Shown: positions 30,184 to 39,202 of the stretch, one piece after another
Position numbering within the stretch: position 1 is the stretch's first letter
Layout of the letters: every line of letters starts with the position of its first letter
Assembly (NCBI RefSeq): GCF_000975035.1
Contig: NZ_BBRA01000001.1
Span: 496,001-560,000 of the forward strand
DNA: 64,000 nt
From: Demequina flava
GTDB lineage: Bacteria > Actinomycetota > Actinomycetes > Actinomycetales > Demequinaceae
Direction of reading: 5' to 3'
Translations under genes and position numbers: made by a program
The notes under the pieces: generated by a model
Databases searched by the model: none
Seen by the model: only the letters and a program-made list of their open reading frames with translations
What the model was told of the DNA's origin: nothing

Positions 30184-30774
30184 TTACGTGAGGGAGGCTT
30201 CCGCCACCTTGGTCAGGAGTCCGTCGAAGGACCAGCGGTCCACGATGACGATCGTGCCCGACTCGGTCTCGAGGCTCCATTGGTTCTGCGGCAACGTCAG
30301 CTCCTCGTTGCCGTCGGCATCCGTGCACGTCACATCAAACATGTGCATAGTGCCGTCCTCCCCTGCCACGGTGGCCGGGTGCTCCGCGAGCAAGGTGCCC
30401 TCCGTGGGCGTGGTGCCGAGAACAGGGCAGGCGATGCCGTCGTCGAAGAAGGGCTCGGAAGCATCGATCTGCGCCGCGGTGTCGCCGGAAATCACTGCAA
30501 AGGACGGGCATGGAGCGTCAGCTTCACAACCACCCGCCGCAACGCGGCTAATGTCACCCTCGGCCTGGACGGGAGTCCAGTACTGAGCTGCGTCGATCTC
30601 GAGGGGACCAACGGGCATCGCCGCCGTAGCAGCATCGGCCGAACCCTCCTCCGCGTGTGCCGAGGAGCCCTCCGAATCCGTGCCCGAGGCCTCCCCCGGC
30701 GCGGGAGCGCCCCCCGTGCACCCCGCCGCGAGCAAGCTCACGGCGAGGGCAACGGGGAGCACCCGCGCAGTCAT
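30184..30774 (-). CDS. Putative secreted lipoprotein
   Basis: 196 aa. Signal peptide with lipobox LAAGC (Cys at about 19: VLPVALAVSLLAAGCTGG), then an Ala/Gly/Ser/Glu-rich linker to about 55. The mature domain has paired cysteines (GGCEADAPCPSF and IACPVLG, plus FDVTCTDADG), suggesting disulfides. No family recognised. ATG 30774 is chosen because it starts the signal peptide. It lies 5 bases after the chitinase-1 stop on the same strand, so it may take part in chitin use, but that is only context. Confidence 0.75.
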   Translation of the reverse strand: MTARVLPVALAVSLLAAGCTGGAPAPGEASGTDSEGSSAHAEEGSADAATAAMPVGPLEIDAAQYWTPVQAEGDISRVAAGGCEADAPCPSFAVISGDTAAQIDASEPFFDDGIACPVLGTTPTEGTLLAEHPATVAGEDGTMHMFDVTCTDADGNEELTLPQNQWSLETESGTIVIVDRWSFDGLLTKVAEASLT

Positions 30775-30779
30775 GCTGC

Positions 30780-32741
30780 CTAGCAAGCGCCGAGGTCCTC
30801 CCAGGGACCCCACTGAGCGGCGCCCGGGGTGTCCCCGTTCGTCCACCACTTGGCGCGGTAGTTGTGACCGTTGTGCGACACCTCGTCGCCACCGACATAG
30901 ACGTCACCGCTGACCCACTCGGTCAAGCACTGACCAGGGTCCACGGTCGGTTCGGTCGTGGGCTCCGTCGTGGGTGTGTCGGTCGGCTCAGGCGTGGCCG
31001 TGGGAGTGGGCTCGGTGCCATCGCACGATCCCTGCGAGACCCAGGGGCCCCACTGCGAGGCGCCGGGCTCTTCACCCTGCGACCACCACTTGTTCTCCCA
31101 GGTCTCACCGTTGTGCGTCACCTGAGTGCCACCGGGGTAGCCCTCGGATGCGCTCCACGGGTTGGCGCACTCCTCGACAGGAGGCTCCGTGGGGGTCACG
31201 GTGGGCTCAGGCGAGGTCGTAGGCGTCACCGTGGGGTCCGGAGTCGACGTTTCGGTCGGAGTCGGAGTCGGCGTGACGACAGGACCGCCGTCGACCGGGC
31301 CGCGAGCGCCGTTGCCGAGGTCGTTCATCAGAATCTCGGTCAGCTCGCCGTTGCGGTCGCCGTCAAGCTCCCACCACATGCCGCCGCCGAGGCCCTGGTC
31401 GCGAATGTAGTCCGCCTTGACAGGGATCGTCTTGTCATCGTCAAGGGTCCACCACTGGTTGCCGTCGTAGCGCCAGGATGCGACCACCTCAGGATCAAAG
31501 TACGAGGTACCCAGGTTCTTCAACTTTGTGTAATCCTCGTTGCCGGCTTCCCACGTTCCGGGGCCAGCACCAGTGGCAGCGGCCCACGGATCAGCGTCAT
31601 CGACGCCCTTCCAGCCGCGTCCGTACATGGCCATACCGAGGCCCAACTGCTCAGGCGCAACGCCCGCATCGATGTACATGTTCACCGCCTTGTCCACCGA
31701 GAACTGCTGGTCCTCATCACGAGGGTCTGCAGGGTCGTCATACAAGTTGATCTGGTGACCCGTCAGTGACGCGTTCCATGCTCCGTGCAGGTCGTAGCCT
31801 TGGACGTTGCCGAAGTCGAGCGACTCAAAGTTGCGGGGGTCGTTCCAGCCGCCAGCTTCGATAACAGTCGGGCTTGCGGGCAGGAACGCAGACAACAGGT
31901 AGTTCTCGCCAGTCTCTGCGCCGTATTCATCGAGCTGCTTGCGGAACTCGGCCAGCAGGAGACGGAAGTTCTCTTGGTCGTTCTCCTCATCGACATAGTT
32001 GCCTTCGAGGCCGGCGTTCGTGCCTGGCCACTCCCAGTCAATATCGATGCCGTCAAAGACGCCTGCGGCTGCTCCATCGCCACCCTTGCCATCAATGGTG
32101 GGCAGGTTGCCCTTGATGTAAATGTCGATGCACGAAGACACCAGCTTCTCGCGTGAGGCGTCCGTCGCTGCCGCCTTGGAGAAGTTCTTGGACCAGGTCC
32201 AGCCACCGATCGACAGCATGGCCTTGAGGTTAGGGTTTTCCTCCTTCAGCTGCTTGATCTGGTTGAAGTTACCTGCAAGGGGCTGGTCCCACTGGTCGGC
32301 CACACCCGCGACTGAGTTAGCAGCGGTGTAACCCATACCGAAGTCGGCCCAGGCATCGCCTGCACCGTCTGAACCGTTGGGTCCGGTTCCCTGTGCCTTA
32401 TTCGCGATGAAGCAGGTCAGTTCCTCGTGATGAATGTTGCCGAACGCGTAGTTCAGGTGAGTCAGGTCTGCGGCGGCACCGGAGTCCTGGAGTTGCTTGA
32501 GTTTGAAGTCGCGCCCGTAGACGCCCCACTGGGCGAAGTAGCCGACGTTGCGAAATCCGTTGATGTTGGAGTCACCGTCAGCGGTGGAGACCGCCTGGGT
32601 GGTGATGGGGGTGGCAGAAGCCACCGATGCTGTGTTCGCCGAGGCGCTGGCGGCAGCTGTGCCGACCAACGCAAGTGAGGCGACCACGGAGCCGACGACA
32701 GCCCAGGGGCTGCGGCGACTCGTGCTCGTTGATGGGGCCAT
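30780..32741 (-). CDS. Secreted chitinase, GH18 with two C-terminal CBM5/12 modules
   Basis: 653 aa endo-acting type chitinase, exported by a Sec signal (1-38, ending ASASANTASV). The GH18 domain (about 55-460) includes LKAMLSIGGWTWSKNF (strand 3) and the catalytic FDGIDIDWEWPG, with Glu as acid. GLGMAMYGRGWKGV and GGGMWWELDGD complete the barrel. A Thr/Pro linker (about 475-510) leads to the first CBM5/12 (CANPWSASEGYPGGTQVTHNGETWENKWWSQGEEP), another linker, and a second (CLTEWVSGDVYVGGDEVSHNGHNYRAKWWTNGD). The next chitinase gene lies 191 bases upstream. Confidence 0.95.
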   Translation of the reverse strand: MAPSTSTSRRSPWAVVGSVVASLALVGTAAASASANTASVASATPITTQAVSTADGDSNINGFRNVGYFAQWGVYGRDFKLKQLQDSGAAADLTHLNYAFGNIHHEELTCFIANKAQGTGPNGSDGAGDAWADFGMGYTAANSVAGVADQWDQPLAGNFNQIKQLKEENPNLKAMLSIGGWTWSKNFSKAAATDASREKLVSSCIDIYIKGNLPTIDGKGGDGAAAGVFDGIDIDWEWPGTNAGLEGNYVDEENDQENFRLLLAEFRKQLDEYGAETGENYLLSAFLPASPTVIEAGGWNDPRNFESLDFGNVQGYDLHGAWNASLTGHQINLYDDPADPRDEDQQFSVDKAVNMYIDAGVAPEQLGLGMAMYGRGWKGVDDADPWAAATGAGPGTWEAGNEDYTKLKNLGTSYFDPEVVASWRYDGNQWWTLDDDKTIPVKADYIRDQGLGGGMWWELDGDRNGELTEILMNDLGNGARGPVDGGPVVTPTPTPTETSTPDPTVTPTTSPEPTVTPTEPPVEECANPWSASEGYPGGTQVTHNGETWENKWWSQGEEPGASQWGPWVSQGSCDGTEPTPTATPEPTDTPTTEPTTEPTVDPGQCLTEWVSGDVYVGGDEVSHNGHNYRAKWWTNGDTPGAAQWGPWEDLGAC

Positions 32742-32888
32742 GATGTGTGTCCTTTGTTCTCGTGTGTGCTGCGAGAGCGCCGATGGGCCGATGCGGGGGT
32801 TCTCCGATCAACGCCACCGGACGGAACGCAGCCTGCGTGAGGGATGAGGCTGCGCCCCTTCCGGGCGAGTAGCCCGGACGGTTGGTGT

Positions 32889-32925
32889 GCGGTGGCGGGC
32901 CGGAAAGGTCACGGCCCGCCACCGC
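32889..32925 (-). terminator. Terminator after chitinase 2
   Basis: 13-bp perfect arms GCGGTGGCGGGCC (32889-32901) and GGCCCGCCACCGC (32913-32925), 7 bases beyond the stop codon. The rest of the 32742-32932 interval holds the promoter region of chitinase 1 and one GGCCGATGC copy. Confidence 0.8.
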
Positions 32926-32932
32926 CGCTAGA

Positions 32933-35620
32933 TCAGCAGGTGCCGGCTGGAGCCCATGGGCCCCAAGCGTTGGCACTGCTGGGCTCGTTGCCCTGCGTCC
33001 AGTAGCGGGAAGTCCACTCCTGGCCGGCGTGGCTGACCGTGGCGCCGCCGTTGTACACGGTGGCGGCATCCCATGCCGCTGCCGAGCACTGGCCATCACC
33101 ACCGCCGTCGCCGCCACCGTTACCGTCGCCGCCTCCATCGCCGCCACCGTCGACCGGGGCGGACACGACCTGGATTCCACGACCGTGGTCGTAGGTGGTC
33201 GAGTAGTCCGCGCCGCCGAAGGAGACGATGACGTTGGAGAACTGCGCGACAGGCAGGGTCCACTTCAGGTTGTTCACGATCTCGCCACCGGCGGGAAGGC
33301 CGGTCATCGGGACTGTGAACTCCGCGGTGTGGAAGTCTCCGTCGAGGCCACCGATGTTGTCACCGGTGTGCCCCAGATCAGTGGTCGTGGTGCCGAATCC
33401 GGACCAGTCACTCATCTCGCCCGTGTCGGACGTGGCGTACTGGAAAGAGATCGTGGCACCGGCCGGAATGTCGACCTCACCGTTGTTGCGGAAGACGACC
33501 TTGGGGGCAATCGGGTAGTTGTTGTCGCCGAGTGCGAACTCGGTGTACTCGATGTCCAGGTCAAGGGCATCCGTAGGCATGGTGCGATCGGCGTTGGCCT
33601 TCGAGTCACCGTAGGCACCGACACCCGACAGGCGCGAGTGCATGAGGTCCACGAGGGTGGAGCCCATCTCGTACTGACCCTTGTCCTGGTTGTACTCGTA
33701 GTCACCTGCGAGCTCCCAGATCATGAGGCCACCGAGTCCGGTCTCAGCGACATAGTCTGCCTTCGCCGCCACGGCCTCGTTCGAGTCACCCGACAGGAAC
33801 GTGTTGGTGGTGTCGTTCCACCACCACTCGTTCTTGGTGGTCTCGTCGAAGTAGCGAACGTAGTCGCCCTCGATCTCATCGGTAACGCCGTACGAGTCGA
33901 CGTAGTCGCCACGGACCCCGTCCTCAAGGTTGAGAGCGTGCCAGATCGGGTTCACACCGGCGGGAATCGGGTCGCCGTTTTCGTCCAGATCGTGCCAGAG
34001 GTTGTTAATTCCCTCGCCACCGTGACCGCAGGCATTGTTGGTGCCGTCAGGGCAGTTGAAGCCAGACGGTGCGGCGGCGGTGCCTCCCATGCCGTTGACG
34101 CCACCGGTCACGTTCTCGAAGCCGCGAGTGTAGAACGGCACGCCGATGTTGATGCGTCCGGCCTGCATAGCGCCACGGAAGTAGTGCGCAGCCCAGTCAC
34201 CGTTGAGGTAGCCGATGTTGTCGTAGGCGCCGTAGACACCCGCTGCAGCGAGCTCGGGGTCCTTGCCGTCGTCGAACAACGGTCCGTTACCGCCGACGTA
34301 CTTGTTCCACGCGCCGTGGAGGTCGTAGGTCATGAGGTTCAGGTAGTCGACATACTCCGTGACCTGGAAGGCCTCCATACCGCGCAGGAGCCATCCGGAG
34401 GAAGGCACAGCGGCGGTGAGCATGTAGTACTCGCCGTCTTCTGCGCCGGCCACGTCGAGTTTCTCGCGCAGCGTCTTCATCAGATCGACGAAGTCGCTGA
34501 ACAGTTCGCCACGCTTGGCGTCCGCGATAGCGAAGTCGAGCGGGTTACCGGCCTGGCCATTCGAGGTCGGGTACTCGTAGTCGATGTCGATGCCGTCGAA
34601 GCCGTACTCACGAATGAAGTCCACGACCGAGTCGGAGAAGGTGTCGATGCGGTCCTGGGACTCGGTCATCGTGTAGAAGCCGCCGTTGCCGACGCGGTCT
34701 CCGTTGCCGTCGAAGTAACCGCCGGACTCAGCCCATCCACCCACTGCGGGGAGGATCTTCACGCCGGGGTTGTCTTCCTTGTACTGGTTCAGCAGGTTGA
34801 AGTGACCGGTGTACGGCAGTGAGGGGTCCATCTCCGCCCCAGGCACGCCCGGGAACGTCATGTCGGTTGCCGCGTTACCGGGGACGTCCTCGTTCACCGA
34901 GACTTCCCAGTTGTCATCAATGTGCGCGAACGCGTAGTTGATGTGCGACAGCGAGTCCCAAGGGATGTCGCCTGCGAGGTATGCGGGCCCGTTGCTGCCC
35001 GTCCTCCACGAGGTGAAGTAGCCGATTACGCGACGATCGAGGCCGTTGGGGAGAATCTCCACGCCGTTCTCGTCGTAGATGTCGCAGTACGGGGTGTCAA
35101 CGCCGGGGGTCTGGGCCATCCCATCAGGGCGGCAGGCCTCATCGGGATTGGCGTCTGGGTCCGGAGTCGGGTCCGTGGTCGGTGTGGGATCCGGAGTGGG
35201 CGACGGGTCGGTCGTGGGTGACGGGTCCGTCGTCGGGGTGGGATCCGGCGTAGGTGACGGATCGGTGGTGGGTGATGGGTCCGTCGTAGGCGACGGATCC
35301 GTGGTGGGAGTCGGCGTCGGAGTTGGCTCGGGCGTACCGTCGCCGCAAGTGCCGAGCGACTGCCAGGCGTTCCACTGCGACGCGCCGGGAACCTCCCAAC
35401 TGCCGGCCCACCACTTGGCCTCCCAGTTCTCACCTTCGTGCGACACAACCGTGCCGCCGCTGTAGTTGGAGTTACCGGAATCCCATGCCGGGGCACAGTC
35501 CGCGGCCGAGGCGGCCGTGGCTGTCGCGGTCATCGCGACCGCTGTGAGCGACGCGCCGAGCAGTGCGGTGACTGTCGTCGCCGCGACTGAACGCCGCGCT
35601 CGTGAGTGGGTAGGAAGCAT
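32933..35620 (-). CDS. Large secreted modular chitinase, GH18 with N- and C-terminal CBM5/12 modules
   Basis: 895 aa. Signal peptide 1-39 (ends ATAASAADC). N-terminal CBM5/12 (CAPAWDSGNSNYSGGTVVSHEGENWEAKWWAG). A Thr/Asp/Pro/Ser repeat linker (about 100-165). GH18 domain (about 180-650) with strand-3 KILPAVGGWAESGGYF, catalytic YGFDGIDIDYEYPTS and the GLMIWELAGDYEYN end strand. Next is a beta-rich module (about 690-830, VVFRNNGEVDIPAGATISFQY) resembling a carbohydrate-binding or Fn-like domain, then a Gly/Asp linker and a second CBM5/12. ATG 35620 begins the signal peptide, with GAGAGG upstream; the open frame to 35740 is rejected. Confidence 0.94.
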   Translation of the reverse strand: MLPTHSRARRSVAATTVTALLGASLTAVAMTATATAASAADCAPAWDSGNSNYSGGTVVSHEGENWEAKWWAGSWEVPGASQWNAWQSLGTCGDGTPEPTPTPTPTTDPSPTTDPSPTTDPSPTPDPTPTTDPSPTTDPSPTPDPTPTTDPTPDPDANPDEACRPDGMAQTPGVDTPYCDIYDENGVEILPNGLDRRVIGYFTSWRTGSNGPAYLAGDIPWDSLSHINYAFAHIDDNWEVSVNEDVPGNAATDMTFPGVPGAEMDPSLPYTGHFNLLNQYKEDNPGVKILPAVGGWAESGGYFDGNGDRVGNGGFYTMTESQDRIDTFSDSVVDFIREYGFDGIDIDYEYPTSNGQAGNPLDFAIADAKRGELFSDFVDLMKTLREKLDVAGAEDGEYYMLTAAVPSSGWLLRGMEAFQVTEYVDYLNLMTYDLHGAWNKYVGGNGPLFDDGKDPELAAAGVYGAYDNIGYLNGDWAAHYFRGAMQAGRINIGVPFYTRGFENVTGGVNGMGGTAAAPSGFNCPDGTNNACGHGGEGINNLWHDLDENGDPIPAGVNPIWHALNLEDGVRGDYVDSYGVTDEIEGDYVRYFDETTKNEWWWNDTTNTFLSGDSNEAVAAKADYVAETGLGGLMIWELAGDYEYNQDKGQYEMGSTLVDLMHSRLSGVGAYGDSKANADRTMPTDALDLDIEYTEFALGDNNYPIAPKVVFRNNGEVDIPAGATISFQYATSDTGEMSDWSGFGTTTTDLGHTGDNIGGLDGDFHTAEFTVPMTGLPAGGEIVNNLKWTLPVAQFSNVIVSFGGADYSTTYDHGRGIQVVSAPVDGGGDGGGDGNGGGDGGGDGQCSAAAWDAATVYNGGATVSHAGQEWTSRYWTQGNEPSSANAWGPWAPAGTC
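35151..35336 (-). repeat. In-gene repeat coding for Thr-Asp-Pro-Ser-Pro-Thr linker
   Basis: About 180 bp of near-tandem units coding for TTDPSP/TPDPTP repeats in the linker between the N-terminal CBM and GH18 domain of chitinase 2. Expected to vary in copy number; a simple flexible spacer, not CRISPR-like. Confidence 0.85.
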
Positions 35621-35725
35621 CGTTGCTGCCTCTCTTCCTGCCTGCGCTGAGGGTGCAGACGTTGGGGAACGTGACCCCAATGTAGGAAGATGTTCAGCCG
35701 CTTGTAATCCGCGTTCACCACATTT

Positions 35726-35768
35726 GTGAGGAAACCTCACTAACTACCCGTACGTACTTCTACGTACG
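35726..35768. promoter_or_regulatory. Two inverted repeats upstream of chitinase 2
   Basis: GTGAGG-AAA-CCTCAC (35726-35740) and CGTACGTA-CTTC-TACGTACG (from 35749, to 35768 with flanks) lie 105-150 bases before the chitinase-2 start and just after the LuxR-regulator stop (35785). They look like operators for chitin-responsive control. The second could also help end the regulator transcript. Confidence 0.45.
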
Positions 35769-35784
35769 TATGAGCGCGGGTGGC

Positions 35785-38655
35785 TCAGGAACTGTCTGAG
35801 TAACGATGCGCGAGCACCGCGAGTTCCACGCGCGAACGCAATCCGAGCTTGCGGTACACACGCCCCAAGTGCACTTCAACAGTCCTGACGGACACGTACA
35901 GGCGCTCTGCCACGTCACGGTTGGCGTAGCCCTGTGCCACGAGCGTCGCGACCTCGCGCTCGCGATCAGTCAGGTCAACTGCCCATGCATCCGCGTCCTC
36001 GCGGGATGCGGAGTCCGTGCCCGCGGGGCTCACGTGCTCGGACACTTCGGTGGCACGTCGCATCGGCTCTGTCGCCCCTGAACTCAACGACGCGGCCTCT
36101 TCACGTACCAACGCAACCCAGGCATCGGCCCCTGACTCGTCAAACAAGTCCTGGGCGCTCAGCATGGCCGCCTCCGCCCGCTCCTGGAGTCCAACGCGGG
36201 CGAACGCTCGTCCCACGCTGAGTTCCGAACGCGCACGGTCGTAGGCGCTCGTGATGTCGCGCGCCGCAGCGGTTGCGGCCTCGACCCGCGACTCGATGTC
36301 TTCCTCGGTAGCGATGGCGAGTTCCGCACGTGACAGAACCACCGCCCGGGATAGCGGCGACAGCGTGCCGATGCGGGCGCGCAAGCGATGCAAGGCGCGG
36401 TGGGCCTCATGGTTCCTGCCAGCGGTCGCCCACTCCTCGACGATGTCGATTCCGGGCACCGTCAGCCCCGCAGCTGACTCGCGCAGCTCACGCTCAGCTG
36501 CAACCTCCAGCAACGTCGCGGCCTGAACGTGGTCGCGATCAAAGCTGGCCTCGATTGCCCGGTCCACGAGCAACCCCAGGCGGACCTGCGTGCTCGCGTG
36601 GCACGGCGATGTTTCCGTAAGCGCCTCTGAGGTTGCACTGACCGCACCGTCGCGGACAACGTCGATGCGGCGGCTCAGCGTCACACCAAGCCCCGACAAC
36701 ACCAGCCCAACGGGAAGGTGCTCGGCGGCCTCGCGGAGCGTCGAGGCGGCGCGCTCGACGTCGCCCGCACGGAACTCGACCAGTGCCTGCACGACTCGCA
36801 AATGCGCGACGACCAAAGGAGACGCAGCCCCCTCTGGTCCGTCGAACCACACGTCGCTACGTCTCACGGGAGACAGTTCTGCAACTGCACTCGCGAGGAG
36901 CCGGGCCGCGGCGTCTGGCTCATCGGCGTGCATGAGCGCCACTCCCCTGGCGACGGCACCCAGAGATTCGTCGTCGGGGACCACGGCTTGGGCGGGCAGG
37001 TCCACCTCACCCGTGGCTTCCGCCGCGTAGATCGATAGCCACGCCCGGGCGAGGCGCGTGCCGTCTCGATCACCGCATCGACCCCCTCCCACGAGTTCTC
37101 GAGCTTCCTCGAGGCGACGCCACGCCGCTGCCGTCGCACCGCGTTCCATGTGCAGGCAGGCGGCGGCGGATAGCGCGCGCGCCACGTTGGACCTCACGCG
37201 CCTGCCCGACTCGTCATCGGGGCCCGCGATCGCTTCGACGCGCGCCCGCTCCAGCACCTCGTCCGGCACGCGCCCGTCGGTCAACGTCAAGGTCACGACC
37301 AGACCAAGCAACGTGCGCGCGCGGGTGGTGGGATCGCCAGACCTCGCGGCATGTGGAAGCCAGTGAGCGGCGTCATGAATGTGGCCGCTGAGGACCGCCG
37401 CAATGCCTGACAACTCGCAAGCACGGACACGCTCGTCGCCGGTCGCGTGACCCACAGCCTCGCGGGCAATTGCGTGCGCCCACCGCGTGTCACCGTGGTG
37501 CAAGTGCCTGACCGCCAGGCGCAGCAGGTCGGGAACTACCGCAGGGTCGCCGGCGATCCGCGCAAGGGCCGTATGCCACGCCGCCACCTGGTGCTCCCCT
37601 GCCTCCTGGTGAGCACGCGCGAGCGCCTCGTGCGCCGTGGTGCGCTGCGCTAGCGAAGCCTGTCCATGAAGGAGCGACCGCAGTCGTTGGTCCTCGAAGC
37701 TGAACCCTCCGGCCAACAGCGTGAGGTGCTTGGCGACGGGGCCGGAGACGAAGTAGTTGACATCCTCCCCGGTCGCCGCGGTCAGTGTGTCGATCCGATC
37801 CACGACGGCGACGGCACCGATCAGGAGCGCCGCACGGTCGCGGTCGGTCAAGTCCTCGAGATGCGCGGCCAGGGCGTTCTTCACCGCTGGCACGACCGGG
37901 AGCGGGTCGGGGAGCATGGATGTTCCGGCCAACTGCTGGGGGCTCAGGCGCCGCGCGGTCTGCACGATGCAAGCGGGGTTGCCGGCCAGGCGGTAGGTCA
38001 GGGTCGCGGCCACGTGCGGCGCGACGGCTCCACAATGAGCCTCGGCCATGACACGTAGTGCGCCGTCCGTCGTCACGCCTGGCAGCTCTCGAATCTCCAC
38101 GTCGTGTGGCGGTCGCTCCCCAAACGGAGAGCGGCAGGCGGTCGCAAGTACAACGGTGGCGGAACCGTCATGGCCCAACAATTGGAGGACAGAATCGATC
38201 GCCTCACCGGAGAGCATGTCGGCGTCATCGATGAGGATCACGCACGTCTTGCCCGCGGCGACCTTGCGCAACTGCGCGGCGATGGCGGCCTCGAGCCCGC
38301 GCTCAACGGGAAGATCTTCTTCGCCAGTATCACTGAGTCGTTCCACTTGACTGAGTAGGGCAGCGAGAAACGCGTCGCGGCTACGGTCGCGATCCAGGCG
38401 CTCTGGCGAGACCCGCACAACCAAGGCGCGGGCCGATGCCGCGGTTGCCGTGAGCGCCTCAGCGAGGGTATCGAGCAGGGTCGAGCGCCCCATGCCGTGC
38501 TCCGCGGTCCACAGGATTGCCCCGGAGCCCTCGTCGACCCGTTCCAGGGCGTGCTCAATCTCCGTTTGGCGCGCGCCAGGTAGATCCGCGGCCGAACCGT
38601 CACCGCCGTGCGACGCTCCTCGCGCTACCAGCGGCACTTCCGTGGTCATTGCCAT
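35785..38655 (-). CDS. Large LuxR-family regulator with AAA-type ATPase domain
   Basis: 956 aa cytosolic regulator. N-terminal ATPase-like domain: AEHGMGRSTLLD replaces Walker A with Arg where Lys is usual; TCVILIDDADML is Walker B. A long alpha-helical middle (about 280-880) looks like TPR-type repeats rich in Ala/Arg. The C-terminal LuxR HTH (last 65 residues) is VDLTDREREVATLVAQGYANRDVAERLYVSVRTVEVHLGRVYRKLGLRSRVELAV. ATG 38655 is chosen for GAGAGGG 6 bases upstream; 38658 and 38649 are alternatives. It precedes two chitinase genes on the same strand and may regulate them (inference). Confidence 0.88.
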   Translation of the reverse strand: MAMTTEVPLVARGASHGGDGSAADLPGARQTEIEHALERVDEGSGAILWTAEHGMGRSTLLDTLAEALTATAASARALVVRVSPERLDRDRSRDAFLAALLSQVERLSDTGEEDLPVERGLEAAIAAQLRKVAAGKTCVILIDDADMLSGEAIDSVLQLLGHDGSATVVLATACRSPFGERPPHDVEIRELPGVTTDGALRVMAEAHCGAVAPHVAATLTYRLAGNPACIVQTARRLSPQQLAGTSMLPDPLPVVPAVKNALAAHLEDLTDRDRAALLIGAVAVVDRIDTLTAATGEDVNYFVSGPVAKHLTLLAGGFSFEDQRLRSLLHGQASLAQRTTAHEALARAHQEAGEHQVAAWHTALARIAGDPAVVPDLLRLAVRHLHHGDTRWAHAIAREAVGHATGDERVRACELSGIAAVLSGHIHDAAHWLPHAARSGDPTTRARTLLGLVVTLTLTDGRVPDEVLERARVEAIAGPDDESGRRVRSNVARALSAAACLHMERGATAAAWRRLEEARELVGGGRCGDRDGTRLARAWLSIYAAEATGEVDLPAQAVVPDDESLGAVARGVALMHADEPDAAARLLASAVAELSPVRRSDVWFDGPEGAASPLVVAHLRVVQALVEFRAGDVERAASTLREAAEHLPVGLVLSGLGVTLSRRIDVVRDGAVSATSEALTETSPCHASTQVRLGLLVDRAIEASFDRDHVQAATLLEVAAERELRESAAGLTVPGIDIVEEWATAGRNHEAHRALHRLRARIGTLSPLSRAVVLSRAELAIATEEDIESRVEAATAAARDITSAYDRARSELSVGRAFARVGLQERAEAAMLSAQDLFDESGADAWVALVREEAASLSSGATEPMRRATEVSEHVSPAGTDSASREDADAWAVDLTDREREVATLVAQGYANRDVAERLYVSVRTVEVHLGRVYRKLGLRSRVELAVLAHRYSDSS

Positions 38656-38854
38656 CATTGACCCTCTCGACCCCACCCGAGCGTCACTGACCCATCACCC
38701 TCATTCGCGTCAATGCGAAGGGCGATCAGCCTGCTACGCGCAGGTGGCGTGTGTGTGCGAAGTTGTGGTGAGAAGGGATTGCCAGCATAACCGCTGGAAG
38801 ATCTCGAAACTCTCAGAAATCGCCAAGCTTTGGCCAGCGCGGGATACTGCACGC

Positions 38855-39202
38855 ATGTCGATCTATCACCTGGCACACGTTGCCGATTGGACTGCGGCCG
38901 TGAATGACGGTCGGTATACCGTGTCGACCCGAGGTGCGGACCTGGCTCAGGTCGGATTCATCCACGCCTCCCACGCCCACCAGGTGTCCACGGTGGCGGA
39001 GTTCCTCTACGCCGATGACCCGGAAGAACTGTGCGTGCTCGAGGTCGATACTGAGGCCGCCATCGCCGCGGGCGTCGAGTTGATTGAGGAAGACGGCGGC
39101 GAGGGAGAGTTCTTCCCGCACATCTACGGCGCGATCGACCCCAACTGGGTGACGCGCGTGTGGCCCGCCCGCTTCGCGGACGGCCGCTTCATCTGGGGTT
39201 AG
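38855..39202 (+). CDS. DUF952 family protein
   Basis: 115 aa cytosolic protein, matching DUF952 (PF06108) over its length: IYHLAHVADWTAAVNDGRYTVST, GFIHASHAHQVSTVAEFLY, LCVLEVDTEAAIAAGVELIEE, FPHIYGAIDPNWVTRVWP. The fold is related to ADP-ribosyltransferase-like barrels in some annotations, but the activity is unknown. ATG 38855 is the family start. Its end overlaps the convergent EamA gene by 4 bases. The 199 bp upstream hold no other gene. Confidence 0.88.
   Translation: MSIYHLAHVADWTAAVNDGRYTVSTRGADLAQVGFIHASHAHQVSTVAEFLYADDPEELCVLEVDTEAAIAAGVELIEEDGGEGEFFPHIYGAIDPNWVTRVWPARFADGRFIWG

Noticed and set aside
32882-34822. Plus-strand open frame of 646 codons opposite chitinase 2
   Set aside because: Val/Gly/Arg-rich shadow of the GH18 gene with no recognisable motif.
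35151-35336. Possible CRISPR-like repeat array in chitinase 2
   Set aside because: The units encode a Thr/Asp/Pro/Ser linker in frame, with no spacers of constant length and no cas genes.
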